Notes under the pieces: generated by a model
The model's database searches: none
What the model saw: only the letters and a program-made list of their open reading frames with translations
What the model was told of the DNA's origin: nothing
In this document: positions 24,963 through 34,330 of the stretch, piece after piece
Position numbering within the stretch: position 1 is the stretch's first letter
Layout of the letters: each line of letters begins with the position of its first letter
Origin: Tritonibacter aquimaris
Lineage (GTDB): Bacteria > Pseudomonadota > Alphaproteobacteria > Rhodobacterales > Rhodobacteraceae
Length of the DNA: 64,000 nucleotides
Reading direction: 5' to 3'
Assembly: GCF_009617595.1 (NCBI RefSeq)
Contig: NZ_WIXK01000012.1
Span: 24,522-88,521, forward strand
Program-made: the position numbers and the translations under genes

Positions 24963-26888
24963 TTAGTCAAAATAAGTATGACCCGCCAGCGCATCTTTGT
25001 AAGCCGCAATCATCATACGGCGTTCTTTTGTATTGAGCTGACCCGCGGCCAGCGCCCGTTCCACGCTTTTGCGGAAGGCATCGAGGCAGTCGCGCGGATC
25101 ATATTCCACATAAGACATGACCTCGGAAATACTGTCAGCCTCGGTCTCATGCTCGATGTTAAAGCCACCCTGACCATCCAGCGAGATCGTCACCACATTG
25201 GCATCCCCAAACAGATTGTGCAGATCGCCTAGGGTTTCCTGATAGGCGCCAACAAAGAAGACGCCGATATGATAGGGATCCTCATCGCTGAGATCGTGAA
25301 CAGGCAGGGCATCAGCAGTGCCATCGGCCAGAATGAACTTGTCGATCTTGCCATCACTGTCGCAGGTGATGTCGCTGAAAATCGCCTGGCGCGTGGGTTC
25401 TTCGTTCAGGCGTTGCAGCGGGACAATCGGGTGCAGCTGATCGATGGCCCAGACATCCGGCAGTGACTGAAACAGCGAGAAGTTGCCGTAATAGTAATCC
25501 ACAAAGGAGCCAAGCTGCGCTGCCGCATCACCGCTGATGTCGCGGCCACGGGCGGCCGATTTGAACTTGGCGGTCAGGTAGAGAAAGCCTTTTTCGGCCC
25601 GTGCCAGCTCTGCCAGGCCAATCTGGCCACGGCGGAACAGCGCCCGCAGTTCATCGCGGTAATAGATCGCGTCGTTCAGCGCCTCTTGAAAGCGGGAGCC
25701 GTCGATATAGCTTTCGACCGCCATAAGATCATGCAGCAGGTGGTTGTCGTCTTCATGGGTTTCGGGCTTTTCCGCGCTGTCATAAAGCGTGGCCCCCAGC
25801 ACGTTGAAGACAAAGATCGAGGAATGCGCCACCACAAAGCGGCCGCTTTCGGTGACAATGGTGGGATGCGGCAGCGCGGCTTCATCCATTGCATAGCGGA
25901 TGGTCTCCACCACATTGGTGCAATATTCCTCAACCGTGTAGTTGACGGAGTTTTCCTCTGAGCAGCGTTCGCCGGTGTAATCGACGCCAAGACCACCACC
26001 AAGATCGAGATGGGTCAGCGGTGCGCCCATTTTGGTGAGTTCGACAAAGAAGCGGCAGGCTTCGGCGGCGGCGCGGCGGATGTCAATGATATCGGGCACC
26101 TGACTGCCCAGATGGCTGTGTTGCAGCACCAGACAGTCGAGAAATTCAGCCTCGCGCATACGGTCAATCAGGGTCACCAGCTCATGCGCACCAAGCCCAA
26201 AGGTGGAGCGATCCCCCGAGCTTTCCTGCCATTTGCCGGTCACACGTTCGGTCAGCTTGACGCGCACACCCAGCATGGGGCGGATGCCCAGCTCAGTGGA
26301 AACCTTATGGATGACGTCAAATTCATCCAGGCTTTCAATGACAATAACGGTTTTCTGGCCCAGCTTGCGCGAAAGCGTCGCCAGCCGCACAAAGCTTTCG
26401 TCCTTGGAGCCATTACAGATCAGCAGCGATTCAGGTGAACGCGGCTGCGACAGGGCAATCAGCAGCTCGGGCTTGGACCCGGCTTCAAGCCCGTAATGCA
26501 GTGGCGCGCCGGTTTGCATCAAATGGCTGATCACCTCGGCCTGCTGGTTCACCTTGATCGGGAACACACCACGATAGGTGCCGCGGTAGCCGGTGGATTT
26601 GAACGCCGATTGAAATGCCGTATGCAGGTGATGCAGCGCCTCATCCAGAAAGTGATGTACGCGGAGCAGAACGGGCGCAGAGATGCCACGCTCTGACAGG
26701 GCTTTGATCACCTTGGGCAAAGAGGTTGGCGCGCCATTGTCAGGCGCGCTCAGCGTCACTTCGCCCTGCGGGTTCACCCCCAAAAGGCCCTCACCCCAGC
26801 GATCCAGCCCATAAAGCGCGCTGTGATTGTCTGGCTGCGCAGCATCACCGTTGGAACCAGCAGCTGAGTTAGAATGTTGATGAGGCAC
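24963..26888 (-). CDS. speA: Biosynthetic arginine decarboxylase
   Basis: A 641-residue PLP enzyme that converts arginine to agmatine. The PLP lysine sits at about residue 112 in RGVFPIKVNQQAEVI, and the THLDLGGGLGVDYTG motif binds phosphate. GTG 26888 is chosen because AGGGGA lies 7 bases upstream. The TTG at 26906 would add six residues without a ribosome-binding site. The length is that of the large SpeA family. It is the first gene of the operon that continues with the carboxynorspermidine synthase gene, nspC and speB. Confidence 0.93.
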   Translation of the reverse strand: MPHQHSNSAAGSNGDAAQPDNHSALYGLDRWGEGLLGVNPQGEVTLSAPDNGAPTSLPKVIKALSERGISAPVLLRVHHFLDEALHHLHTAFQSAFKSTGYRGTYRGVFPIKVNQQAEVISHLMQTGAPLHYGLEAGSKPELLIALSQPRSPESLLICNGSKDESFVRLATLSRKLGQKTVIVIESLDEFDVIHKVSTELGIRPMLGVRVKLTERVTGKWQESSGDRSTFGLGAHELVTLIDRMREAEFLDCLVLQHSHLGSQVPDIIDIRRAAAEACRFFVELTKMGAPLTHLDLGGGLGVDYTGERCSEENSVNYTVEEYCTNVVETIRYAMDEAALPHPTIVTESGRFVVAHSSIFVFNVLGATLYDSAEKPETHEDDNHLLHDLMAVESYIDGSRFQEALNDAIYYRDELRALFRRGQIGLAELARAEKGFLYLTAKFKSAARGRDISGDAAAQLGSFVDYYYGNFSLFQSLPDVWAIDQLHPIVPLQRLNEEPTRQAIFSDITCDSDGKIDKFILADGTADALPVHDLSDEDPYHIGVFFVGAYQETLGDLHNLFGDANVVTISLDGQGGFNIEHETEADSISEVMSYVEYDPRDCLDAFRKSVERALAAGQLNTKERRMMIAAYKDALAGHTYFD

Positions 26889-27180
26889 GTGCGTATCCCC
26901 TGCCAAAGGTTATCGACCAGTCCCTATCATACCTCAAAACCCTTGGAATCGCAGGTATCACAGGCCCGGGGGCCGAAGAATGGGCAGCGTTTAGGGCTTG
27001 CGTCGCATGAGATCAAGAAAAATTGTATCTGTGATGTCGCACTGTTAGCGCTGCAGACGTATGAGCGAAAATACACACCTCATGTGCAAAGTCGTGACTA
27101 TTTCCCCCAAAGCCCCGCCGCCATGCTGATTGCATCCCAAAGGGCAAGGCATTCCGCGCCATAGGGGCAGGGAGGATCAC

Positions 27181-28782
27181 ATGAACGATATTGGCACATA
27201 TGATTATGTGATTGTGGGCGCAGGCAGCGCGGGTTGTGTACTGGCCAACCGGTTGAGCGAAGATCCAAATGTGCGGGTACTGTTGCTTGAGGCGGGGGGC
27301 AAGGACAACTATCACTGGATCCATATTCCGGTGGGCTACCTATATTGTATCGGCAATCCACGCACCGACTGGGGGTTTAAGACCGCCCCGTGCAAGGGGC
27401 TGAACGGGCGCGCGCTGCTGTACCCGCGGGGGCGGGTTCTTGGCGGCTGTTCGTCGATCAACGGGATGCTGTATCTGCGTGGGCAGGCCACGGATTATGA
27501 CGGCTGGCGGCAGATGGGGCTTGATGGTTGGGGCTGGGAGGATGTGCTGCCCTATTTCATCAAATCCGAAGACTATTACGCAGGCCGTGATGAAACCCAC
27601 GGTAGTGGCGGCGAATGGAAAGTGGCAAAGCAACGCCTGAACTGGGAGGTGCTTGATGCGTGGAAAGCTGCCGCCGTGGCTGCAGGACTGCCAGAAAGCG
27701 ATGATTTCAACCGGGGCGACAATCACGGTGTTGGCTATTTCAAGGTCAACCAGCACAAAGGCTGGCGCTGGAGCACCGCACGCGGGTTTCTTAGCCCGGC
27801 CAAATCACGGCCCAATCTGGATGTATTGACCCATGCGCAGGCGGAACAGATCCTGTTTGAAGGCAAGCGCGCCACAGGGGTGCGGTTTGATCTGAAAGGG
27901 GTGACGACCACGGTGCGCGCCCGCCATGAAGTGATTTTATCATCAGGTGCAATTGGATCACCGCAGCTGTTGCAGCTTTCGGGTGTTGGTCCCGGTGCGT
28001 TGCTGCAGCGTCACGGTATCGAGGTGGTGCTTGATCACCCCGAAGTGGGGGGCAACCTGCAGGACCATCTGCAGATCCGCTGTGCTTATCGGGTAACGGG
28101 GGCAAAGACGCTCAACACGATGGCCAACAGCCTGTGGGGAAAGGCCAAAATTGGCCTTGAGTATCTGTTGAAACGGTCCGGGCCAATGTCGATGGCCCCG
28201 AGCCAGCTGGGGGCGTTTGCCTATTCAAGCCCCGATGTGGCGAGCCCGGACCTTGAATATCATGTGCAGCCCGTGACGCTTGAAGCTTTTGGCCAGGCCC
28301 CGCATGATTTCCCGGCGATCACCGCCTCTGTCTGCCATCTGCGCCCCGAAAGCCGTGGTCATGTGGAAATCACCTCACGCGATCCCAAAGCTGCGCCTGA
28401 AATCCAGCCAAACTACCTGTCCACCGAAGGGGACCGGCGCGTGGCGGCGCGCGCGATTGCGCTGACGCGCAACATCATGGCGCAACAGCCAATGGCGCGC
28501 TACCAGCCAGAAGAGTTTAAACCCGGCCCGCAGTATCAGACCGAGGCGGAACTGATCCAAGGCGCGGGCGAGATTGGTTCAACCATTTTCCATCCGGTTG
28601 GCACGGCGCGTATGGGCGCTGATGACGGCGCGGTGGTGGATAAAGAGCTGCGGGTCAAAGGTCTGCGAGGCCTGCGGGTGGTGGATGCTTCGGTGATGCC
28701 GCGAATTGTGTCGGGCAATACCAACTCCCCCACAATTATGATTGCAGAAAAGGCCGCGGATATGATCCGCGCCGCGAGGTAA
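27181..28782 (+). CDS. GMC-family FAD oxidoreductase (choline/alcohol dehydrogenase type)
   Basis: A 533-residue GMC flavoenzyme. The N-terminal FAD motif [20 protein letters not shown] is complete. The first GMC signature appears around [19 protein letters not shown] and the second around [18 protein letters not shown]. The catalytic His region near the C-terminus is [13 protein letters not shown], with [19 protein letters not shown] after it. ATG 27181 follows a GGGAGGA. Choline dehydrogenase, alcohol dehydrogenase and related substrates cannot be told apart from the sequence alone. Amidase and DadA-like genes follow in the same direction. Confidence 0.88.
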   Translation: MNDIGTYDYVIVGAGSAGCVLANRLSEDPNVRVLLLEAGGKDNYHWIHIPVGYLYCIGNPRTDWGFKTAPCKGLNGRALLYPRGRVLGGCSSINGMLYLRGQATDYDGWRQMGLDGWGWEDVLPYFIKSEDYYAGRDETHGSGGEWKVAKQRLNWEVLDAWKAAAVAAGLPESDDFNRGDNHGVGYFKVNQHKGWRWSTARGFLSPAKSRPNLDVLTHAQAEQILFEGKRATGVRFDLKGVTTTVRARHEVILSSGAIGSPQLLQLSGVGPGALLQRHGIEVVLDHPEVGGNLQDHLQIRCAYRVTGAKTLNTMANSLWGKAKIGLEYLLKRSGPMSMAPSQLGAFAYSSPDVASPDLEYHVQPVTLEAFGQAPHDFPAITASVCHLRPESRGHVEITSRDPKAAPEIQPNYLSTEGDRRVAARAIALTRNIMAQQPMARYQPEEFKPGPQYQTEAELIQGAGEIGSTIFHPVGTARMGADDGAVVDKELRVKGLRGLRVVDASVMPRIVSGNTNSPTIMIAEKAADMIRAAR

Positions 28783-28851
28783 ACGCCGCTGAGCACTTGC
28801 AACTTTGCTGCAATCTGGCAAGGCTTTCACCAATGATTTGAAAGGCCTGCC

Positions 28852-30336
28852 ATGACCGATCCTGCGGATCTCAGCGCTGTTGAAGCGCGTTCACTGATTG
28901 CAACAAAAGCGCTGTCGCCGGTGGAGCTGGTAGAGGCCTGTATCAAGCGGCGCGACCAGCTTGATCATGCGGTAAATGCGATTGTTGCCCGCGATGATAC
29001 AGCTTTGCAGGAATTCGCCCGCGCCGCTGAGGCTGCGGTGATGCGGGCAGAGCCGCTTGGCGCGCTGCATGGTCTGCCCTTTGCGGTGAAGGATATGAAT
29101 GATGCAGGCGGGTTGCCAACAACCTTTGGATCGCTCGCCTACAAAGACAACATTCCCAGTGCGGATGATTCATTGGTGAAAAACCTGCGTGCTGCAGGTG
29201 GGCTGGTTTTTGGCAAAACCAACGTTCCCGAATGGAGCGCGGGCGGCAACACCCGCAATCTGCTGCATGGGGCCAGCGCCAACCCCTATGACACCAGTCG
29301 CAGCTGCGCAGGATCATCCGGGGGGTCGGCCATTGCGCTGGCCTGCGGCTATGCGCCTTTGGCGACCGGATCAGATACTGGTGGGTCGCTGCGCAATCCA
29401 GCTGCCTATTGTGGCGTAGTGGGTTTTCGCCCCAGTCCCGGTGTGGTGCCTGATCCCCGGCGGGCAACCGCGCTGATCCCTTTGGCAACCGATGGGCCGA
29501 TGGGACGCACGGTGGCGGATTGTGCGCTTTTGCTGTCGGCCATGGCCACGCCCGATGCGCGTGATCCGTTCACCACCACCATTGATGGCCGGACCTTGTG
29601 GGACGGATTTGATCAGCTCGCGCCGGTTGATCTGAAAAAACTGCGTTTTGCCGCTACGCCAGATTTTGGCATCGCCCCCACCGAACAGCTGATCCGCCGC
29701 CAGTTTGACCGTGTCACTGATCAGCTTGCGCCCGACCTTGGCGGTTTGGATGCGGCCAGCCCGCGCTGTGAGGGGCTAGATCAGGTGTTTGCGGTGTTGC
29801 GGGGGTTGCAATTTCTGGGGCCGTTGGCCGACCTTTATGACAGATCGCCCGATCTGGTGGGGCCGAATGTCGCCACAAATATCCACGAGGCACGCGGTTT
29901 CAGCGCCCAGGATGTCACCCGCGCCCTGATGGAGCAGGGCAGGCTGTATCGCAACTGGCAACGCTTCTTTGAGCGCTATGATTATATTCTATCCCCGGCT
30001 GTCACGCTAAGCCCGCGCCCCTGGCGTGAGCTCTATCCCAGTGAAATCGATGGTGTGGCCTGCCAGAGCTATTATCACTGGCTGGCGCTGGCCTATGCGG
30101 TCACGGTGGTGGGGCATCCGGCCATTACCATACCCTGCGGGCTGGATGAAAACGGCATGCCGTTTGGTTTGCAGATTGTGGGCCGTCGTCACGATGATCT
30201 TGGGGTATTAAAAGTCGCGCAGATGTTGGAGCAGCGGATCAAAGACAGCGATCTGAGAGTTCCTCCGCCGAAGCTTCAGCAGCTTGCCGCGCAAGCGCCG
30301 CTTTCTGCGTCTGAGGGTTTCTTGACCTTTGACTAA
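28852..30336 (+). CDS. Amidase (amidase-signature family)
   Basis: A 494-residue amidase with the Ser-Ser-Lys triad: Lys80 in LPFAVKDMND, the cis-Ser in SCAGSSGGSAIALACG (about 155-156), and the nucleophile Ser179 in GSDTGGSLRNPAAYCG. It hydrolyses an unidentified amide. It is 69 bases after the GMC gene and 60 before the DadA-like gene, so the three may form one catabolic unit for an amino alcohol or amide compound. That grouping is inference. Confidence 0.9.
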   Translation: MTDPADLSAVEARSLIATKALSPVELVEACIKRRDQLDHAVNAIVARDDTALQEFARAAEAAVMRAEPLGALHGLPFAVKDMNDAGGLPTTFGSLAYKDNIPSADDSLVKNLRAAGGLVFGKTNVPEWSAGGNTRNLLHGASANPYDTSRSCAGSSGGSAIALACGYAPLATGSDTGGSLRNPAAYCGVVGFRPSPGVVPDPRRATALIPLATDGPMGRTVADCALLLSAMATPDARDPFTTTIDGRTLWDGFDQLAPVDLKKLRFAATPDFGIAPTEQLIRRQFDRVTDQLAPDLGGLDAASPRCEGLDQVFAVLRGLQFLGPLADLYDRSPDLVGPNVATNIHEARGFSAQDVTRALMEQGRLYRNWQRFFERYDYILSPAVTLSPRPWRELYPSEIDGVACQSYYHWLALAYAVTVVGHPAITIPCGLDENGMPFGLQIVGRRHDDLGVLKVAQMLEQRIKDSDLRVPPPKLQQLAAQAPLSASEGFLTFD

Positions 30337-30396
30337 GCCCGCATAGACTGCGCGCACATTGGCACTTGGTGCTGTGCTACCTCTGAAGGACAAAAA

Positions 30397-31617
30397 ATGG
30401 CTGATATTGTAGTGCTGGGTGCTGGCATGGCAGGTGTGGGCGCGGCTTTGGCGTTGCAGGCGCGGGGCCATGCGGTGCGTCTGGTGGATCAGCACGCCCC
30501 CGGAGAAGAGACCAGTTTTGGCAATGCCGGGATCATTCAGGCCGAGGCCTGCGTGCCCTATGAGTTTCCCCGCGCGCCGCTGACGCTGTTGAAATATGCG
30601 CTGGGGCTTAGCAATGATCTGGTGATCGACTATCACAAGCTGCCCGCGATGCTGAAACCGCTGTGGCAGTATTTCAACCTGTCCTCCGCCAAAAGCCACG
30701 CGGCCATTACCAAAACCTACGCCCAGCTGATCGCGCGGGGCGTCGAAGCCCATGCGCCCCTGATCGAAGCAGCAGACGCCGGGGATCTGATCCGAACCAA
30801 CGGGTTTGGTGAGATTTATCAAACCAACAAAGGCTTTGACGCAGCTGCCAAACAGGCCGAGATCTGGGCGCAGGATTATGATCTCATGATGGAGCTGTGG
30901 CCCGGCGACACATTGCACAAACATGAGGCCAAACTGCGCACAACCCCCGCAGGCACGGTGTTCTGGGGCGACAGCTGGAGCTGCCGCAATCCCGGTGCTC
31001 TGGCCAAAGCCTATGGTGCATTGTTTGAAGCGCGCGGCGGTACGCTGATGCAGATGAAATTGCGCAGCGCCCAGCCCACCGCCACCGGCTGGCAGGTGCA
31101 ATCCTCAACCGGTCGTCTTGAAACGCAACATCTGGTGGTGGCACTTGGCCCCTGGTCGCCTGCTTTCCTGCAGCCGCTGGGCTATGACATTCCGATGGTG
31201 ATGAAACGCGGCTATCACAGCCATTACCACTGTTCGACGCCGCCGGAGCGCGGCTATTTTCTGGCCGATGACGGTGTGGTGGTGTCAGATATGGATCAGG
31301 GGGTGCGCATCACCACTGGTGCCCATCTGACCAGCCAGGGTGCGCCCGAAAACCTGCGCCAGCTCCACCGTGGGCGCGCGGCGGCGGGAGAGATCTTTGA
31401 CCTTGGCACCGAGATCGAAAACAGCCGCTGGCAGGGCACCCGCCCCTGTTTGCCCCAGATGGTGCCGCTGGTGGGCGCTGCCCCCAAACATCGCGGTCTC
31501 TGGTTCCATTTTGGTCATGGGCATCAGGGGTTTACCCTTGGGCCGGCAACCGGCGAAATACTCGCACGGGTAATGGACGGTGACACAGACAGGCTGAGTG
31601 ACGCGCTTGCACCTTGA
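30397..31617 (+). CDS. FAD-dependent amino acid oxidase/dehydrogenase (DadA-like)
   Basis: A 406-residue DAO-family flavoprotein. It begins with IVVLGAGMAGVGAALALQAR, an FAD motif, followed by EETSFGNAGIIQAEACVPYE as in D-amino-acid dehydrogenase small subunits. The C-terminus carries LPQMVPLVGAAPKHRGLWFH and FGHGHQGFTLGPATGEILA. It would oxidise a D-amino acid or related amine and pass electrons to the respiratory chain. The substrate is not known. Confidence 0.87.
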   Translation: MADIVVLGAGMAGVGAALALQARGHAVRLVDQHAPGEETSFGNAGIIQAEACVPYEFPRAPLTLLKYALGLSNDLVIDYHKLPAMLKPLWQYFNLSSAKSHAAITKTYAQLIARGVEAHAPLIEAADAGDLIRTNGFGEIYQTNKGFDAAAKQAEIWAQDYDLMMELWPGDTLHKHEAKLRTTPAGTVFWGDSWSCRNPGALAKAYGALFEARGGTLMQMKLRSAQPTATGWQVQSSTGRLETQHLVVALGPWSPAFLQPLGYDIPMVMKRGYHSHYHCSTPPERGYFLADDGVVVSDMDQGVRITTGAHLTSQGAPENLRQLHRGRAAAGEIFDLGTEIENSRWQGTRPCLPQMVPLVGAAPKHRGLWFHFGHGHQGFTLGPATGEILARVMDGDTDRLSDALAP

Positions 31618-31621
31618 TGCG

Positions 31622-31639
31622 CCATAATCAGGATTATGG
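31622..31639. terminator. Inverted repeat between convergent DadA-like and GntR genes
   Basis: CCATAATC (31622-31629) and GATTATGG (31632-31639) are perfect inverted repeats separated by two bases, in the 27-base gap between convergent genes. The loop is tight, so the function as a terminator is only suggested. Confidence 0.35.
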
Positions 31640-31644
31640 TAAGT

Positions 31645-32415
31645 TCAGTCGCTGATCAGGCTTTGTGGATCAATATCAACAATGAAATAATTGGGATATG
31701 TTTCGAGCGTTTTGAGCGTGTCGTGTTTCAGCTGTTGCAGGTGTTTGTCCATCTCGGCCGCTGCGCGCCGCACATCTGAGGCTTCGATGGCATCGGTGAT
31801 GGCGGCGTGTTCGTGCACCACCTGTTCCATCCGGCCTGCGGCAGGCAAGGACAGGTGGCGAAAACGGTCCATTGGGGTTTTGATCTGCTGGATCAGCGTC
31901 CAAAGACCGGGAAAACCTGCAACTTCGGCTAGCTGCGCGTGAAAGGCGCTGTCGGTGTGATCAAAAGCCTCTTGGGTGTCTGACAGCGCAGCTTCCCGGC
32001 CTTCTTCAACAATTGCGCGCAGGCGCAGGATCTGCGCCGGGCTGGCGCGCTGTGCGGCGCGCGCTGCCACATCACGTTCCAATGCGCGCCGCGCCAGCAG
32101 CGCTTCGGGCAGCACAGAAAGCGGGATGCGGGCCACAAAAGTGCCGGATTTGGGCACCACTTCAACCAGCATTTCTTTTGCGAGGCGCAACACTGCTTCG
32201 CGCACCGGTGTGCGGGAGGCCTGAAACTGCGCGGCGATCTCGCGCTCCAGAACCGGGGTGCCGGGCGGCAATGTCAGATGGGTGATGTCGTGGTGCAGCT
32301 GCGCATAGATCTGATCCGCCAGGGTTTTGCGCCCGGCAGTGTCAAAATACCCGCTCCCACTGGGCGGTGTATTGGCCGCGCGACGACGGCCCGGCGTGTG
32401 TGGTGGCGCTGACAT
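31645..32415 (-). CDS. GntR-family regulator (FCD type), likely of the divergent fuconate genes
   Basis: A 256-residue GntR/FadR protein. The winged helix (about residues 35-100) includes LPPGTPVLEREIAAQFQASR and TPVREAVLRLAKEMLVEVVP, and an FCD ligand-binding domain follows. ATG 32415 is chosen over an upstream GTG (32451) because an AGAGG lies 8 bases before it. It is divergent from the SDR and FAH-hydrolase genes, with a near-palindrome at 32493-32504 between them that fits GntR operators. A sugar-acid ligand is inferred from that context. Confidence 0.87.
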   Translation of the reverse strand: MSAPPHTPGRRRAANTPPSGSGYFDTAGRKTLADQIYAQLHHDITHLTLPPGTPVLEREIAAQFQASRTPVREAVLRLAKEMLVEVVPKSGTFVARIPLSVLPEALLARRALERDVAARAAQRASPAQILRLRAIVEEGREAALSDTQEAFDHTDSAFHAQLAEVAGFPGLWTLIQQIKTPMDRFRHLSLPAAGRMEQVVHEHAAITDAIEASDVRRAAAEMDKHLQQLKHDTLKTLETYPNYFIVDIDPQSLISD

Positions 32416-32484
32416 CCTTGCCCTCTTTTGCGCTTCTGCTGGCTGTTTCACCTAGGCCTAGTGAGTTTGCGGCATTGCGACAAC

Positions 32485-32513
32485 TTGATTAACTGGTATA
32501 CAAGATATATTAG
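32485..32513 (+). promoter_or_regulatory. GntR operator candidate inside the SDR promoter
   Basis: CTGGTATACAAG (32493-32504) is a 12-bp palindrome with one mismatched pair, resembling the TTGTATACAA sites of FCD-type GntR proteins. It lies between TTGATT (32485-32490) and TATTAG (32508-32513), which are 17 bases apart and could be the promoter of the SDR gene. Flanking TAACT and AGTTA (32490-32494, 32512-32516) are also inverted repeats. Confidence 0.5.
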
Positions 32514-32582
32514 TTAGGCAAAAGAAAACAACCAATACGCTGGGCGTGCGTCAGGACGCCCGCACAACAGGGAGAGATACCA

Positions 32583-33329
32583 ATGGGCTGCGACATCTCG
32601 CTTGAGGGTAAAACAGCGCTGGTCACCGCCGCAGGACAGGGGATTGGACGCGCCAGCGCCGAAGCCTTTGCCCGCGCGGGCGCTCAGGTTTTTGCCACCG
32701 ACATCAATGATGCCACGCTAAAAGAGCTTGAGCGCGTTGAAGGCATCACGCCGCTGCGCCTTGATGTGATGGATGCTGACAATATCAAATCTGTTTTGAC
32801 ACAGACCGGCGCGCTCGATGTCTTGTTCAATTGCGCGGGGTTTGTTCATGCCGGCAGCATTCTTGACTGTCCCGAGGAAGACTGGGATTTTGCCTTCAAT
32901 CTTAATGCCAAGGCGCAGTATCGCCTGTGCAAGGCGGCGCTGCCGGGCATGCTGGCCAAGAGCGGCGGCTCAATTATCAATATGTCGTCGGTGGCTTCCT
33001 CGATCAAAGCAGTGCCAAACCGGTTTGCCTATTGCGCCTCAAAGGCAGCGGTGATTGGGCTGACCAAAGCCATCGCCGCCGATTTCATCACCCAGGGCAT
33101 TCGCTGCAACGCAATCTGCCCCGGCACCGTCGACAGCCCGTCATTGCATGAGCGGCTGCGCGCCACCGGTGATTATGAACAAGCGATGCAGGATTTTATT
33201 GCCCGCCAGCCGATGGGGCGGGTGGGCGACGCAGAAGAAGTTGCCATGCTGGCGCTTTATCTGGCGTCCGATCTGAGCGGCTTTACCACGGGCCAAACCC
33301 ATACAATCGACGGCGGCTGGGCCGCCTGA
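32583..33329 (+). CDS. SDR oxidoreductase, probable 2-keto-3-deoxy-L-fuconate dehydrogenase
   Basis: A 248-residue short-chain dehydrogenase. The NAD motif is TAAGQGIGRASAEAFARAGA, the cofactor-choosing Asp follows in FATDIND, NNAG is replaced by FNCAGF, and the Ser-Tyr-Lys triad is in NMSSVAS and YCASKAAV. The C-terminus ends TTGQTHTIDGGWAA. The sequence recalls the 2-keto-3-deoxy-L-fuconate dehydrogenase group, which oxidises the C4 hydroxyl before an FAH-type hydrolase acts. The next gene, 13 bases downstream, is such a hydrolase. Confidence 0.8.
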   Translation: MGCDISLEGKTALVTAAGQGIGRASAEAFARAGAQVFATDINDATLKELERVEGITPLRLDVMDADNIKSVLTQTGALDVLFNCAGFVHAGSILDCPEEDWDFAFNLNAKAQYRLCKAALPGMLAKSGGSIINMSSVASSIKAVPNRFAYCASKAAVIGLTKAIAADFITQGIRCNAICPGTVDSPSLHERLRATGDYEQAMQDFIARQPMGRVGDAEEVAMLALYLASDLSGFTTGQTHTIDGGWAA

Positions 33330-33342
33330 ACAGGAGACAGGA

Positions 33343-34185
33343 ATGAAACTATTGCGTTATGGCCCCAAAGGTCAGGAAAAGCCGGGCATTGTTGATGCTG
33401 ATGGTACGGTGCGTGACCTTTCGGCCCATGTGGCTGATATTGCAGGCGTTACCCTAAGCGATGCAGAGCTTGCCCGTATCGCCGCATTGGATCTGAGCAC
33501 CCTGCCCGCGGTCACCGTTGATCGCTATGGCCCCTGTGTGGCTGGTGTTGGGAAATTCATCTGCATCGGGCTCAACTATTCAGATCATGCTGCCGAAAGC
33601 GGCCTGGCCGTGCCCTCGGAGCCGGTGATTTTTGCCAAGGCCACCAGCGCGATCTGCGGTGCCAATGACGACATTGAAATTCCCCGCGGCTCTAGCGCCA
33701 CAGATTGGGAAGTGGAACTGGGCGTGGTGATCGGCAAAGAGGCCAAATACGTCGAAGAAGCCAACGCACTGGATTATGTTGCGGGCTATTGTGTGATCAA
33801 CGATCTTTCTGAGCGGGATTTCCAGATCAAACACGAAGGCCAATGGACCAAAGGCAAATCCGCTGACACCTTTGGCCCGATTGGCCCCTGGCTGGTCACC
33901 CGTGACGAGGTGCCGGATCCGCAGGCGCTGGGGATGTATCTGGATGTAAACGGCAGCCGGATGCAGGATGGCAGCACCGAAACCATGGTCTATAGCGTGG
34001 CCCATGTGGTGGCGTATCTGTCACGGTTCATGTCGCTGCAGCCCGGTGATGTTATTTCAACCGGCACCCCTCCCGGTGTGGGCATGGGGATCAAACCGGA
34101 ACCGGTCTATTTGAAAGCTGGCGATAAGATGGAGCTGGGCATTTCCGGTCTTGGTGTCCAGAAACAAAGCGTTGTGCAGGGTTGA
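33343..34185 (+). CDS. FAH-family hydrolase, probable 2,4-diketo-3-deoxy-L-fuconate hydrolase
   Basis: A 280-residue fumarylacetoacetate-hydrolase-fold enzyme. Metal-binding motifs are GLNYSDHAAESG, DWEVELGVVIGKEA (two acidic ligands) and VINDLSERDFQ, followed by KSADTFGPIGPWLV and STGTPPGVGMG. With the upstream SDR it would cleave the 2,4-diketo sugar acid from L-fucose to pyruvate and L-lactate. Other substrates of this fold (ureidoglycolate, homoprotocatechuate intermediates) are less consistent with the neighbours. Confidence 0.8.
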   Translation: MKLLRYGPKGQEKPGIVDADGTVRDLSAHVADIAGVTLSDAELARIAALDLSTLPAVTVDRYGPCVAGVGKFICIGLNYSDHAAESGLAVPSEPVIFAKATSAICGANDDIEIPRGSSATDWEVELGVVIGKEAKYVEEANALDYVAGYCVINDLSERDFQIKHEGQWTKGKSADTFGPIGPWLVTRDEVPDPQALGMYLDVNGSRMQDGSTETMVYSVAHVVAYLSRFMSLQPGDVISTGTPPGVGMGIKPEPVYLKAGDKMELGISGLGVQKQSVVQG

Positions 34186-34193
34186 TCCTGCTT

Positions 34194-34218
34194 GGCACCG
34201 GGCCGTGTGCCCGGTGCC
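34194..34218. terminator. Terminator hairpin after the FAH-hydrolase gene
   Basis: GGCACCGGGC (34194-34203) pairs perfectly with GCCCGGTGCC (34209-34218) around a 5-nt loop. It lies shortly after the hydrolase stop, before the convergent alcohol dehydrogenase gene. T-runs are poor. Confidence 0.6.
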
Positions 34219-34330
34219 GAATATCTAGTGCCTGATTGCCGGGTGCCTGAACCCGCGAATGGGCCCCGCACAAAGGCAAAACCCGATCCTAGGGACCGGG
34301 CAATGCACTGCTCGTTATTCAATGAGGGGA

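Noticed and set aside
23720..25036. Plus-strand frame of 438 residues
   Set aside because: It is antisense to the carboxynorspermidine synthase gene, has no ribosome-binding site or domain, and is rich in His and Arg as usual for shadow frames in GC-rich DNA.
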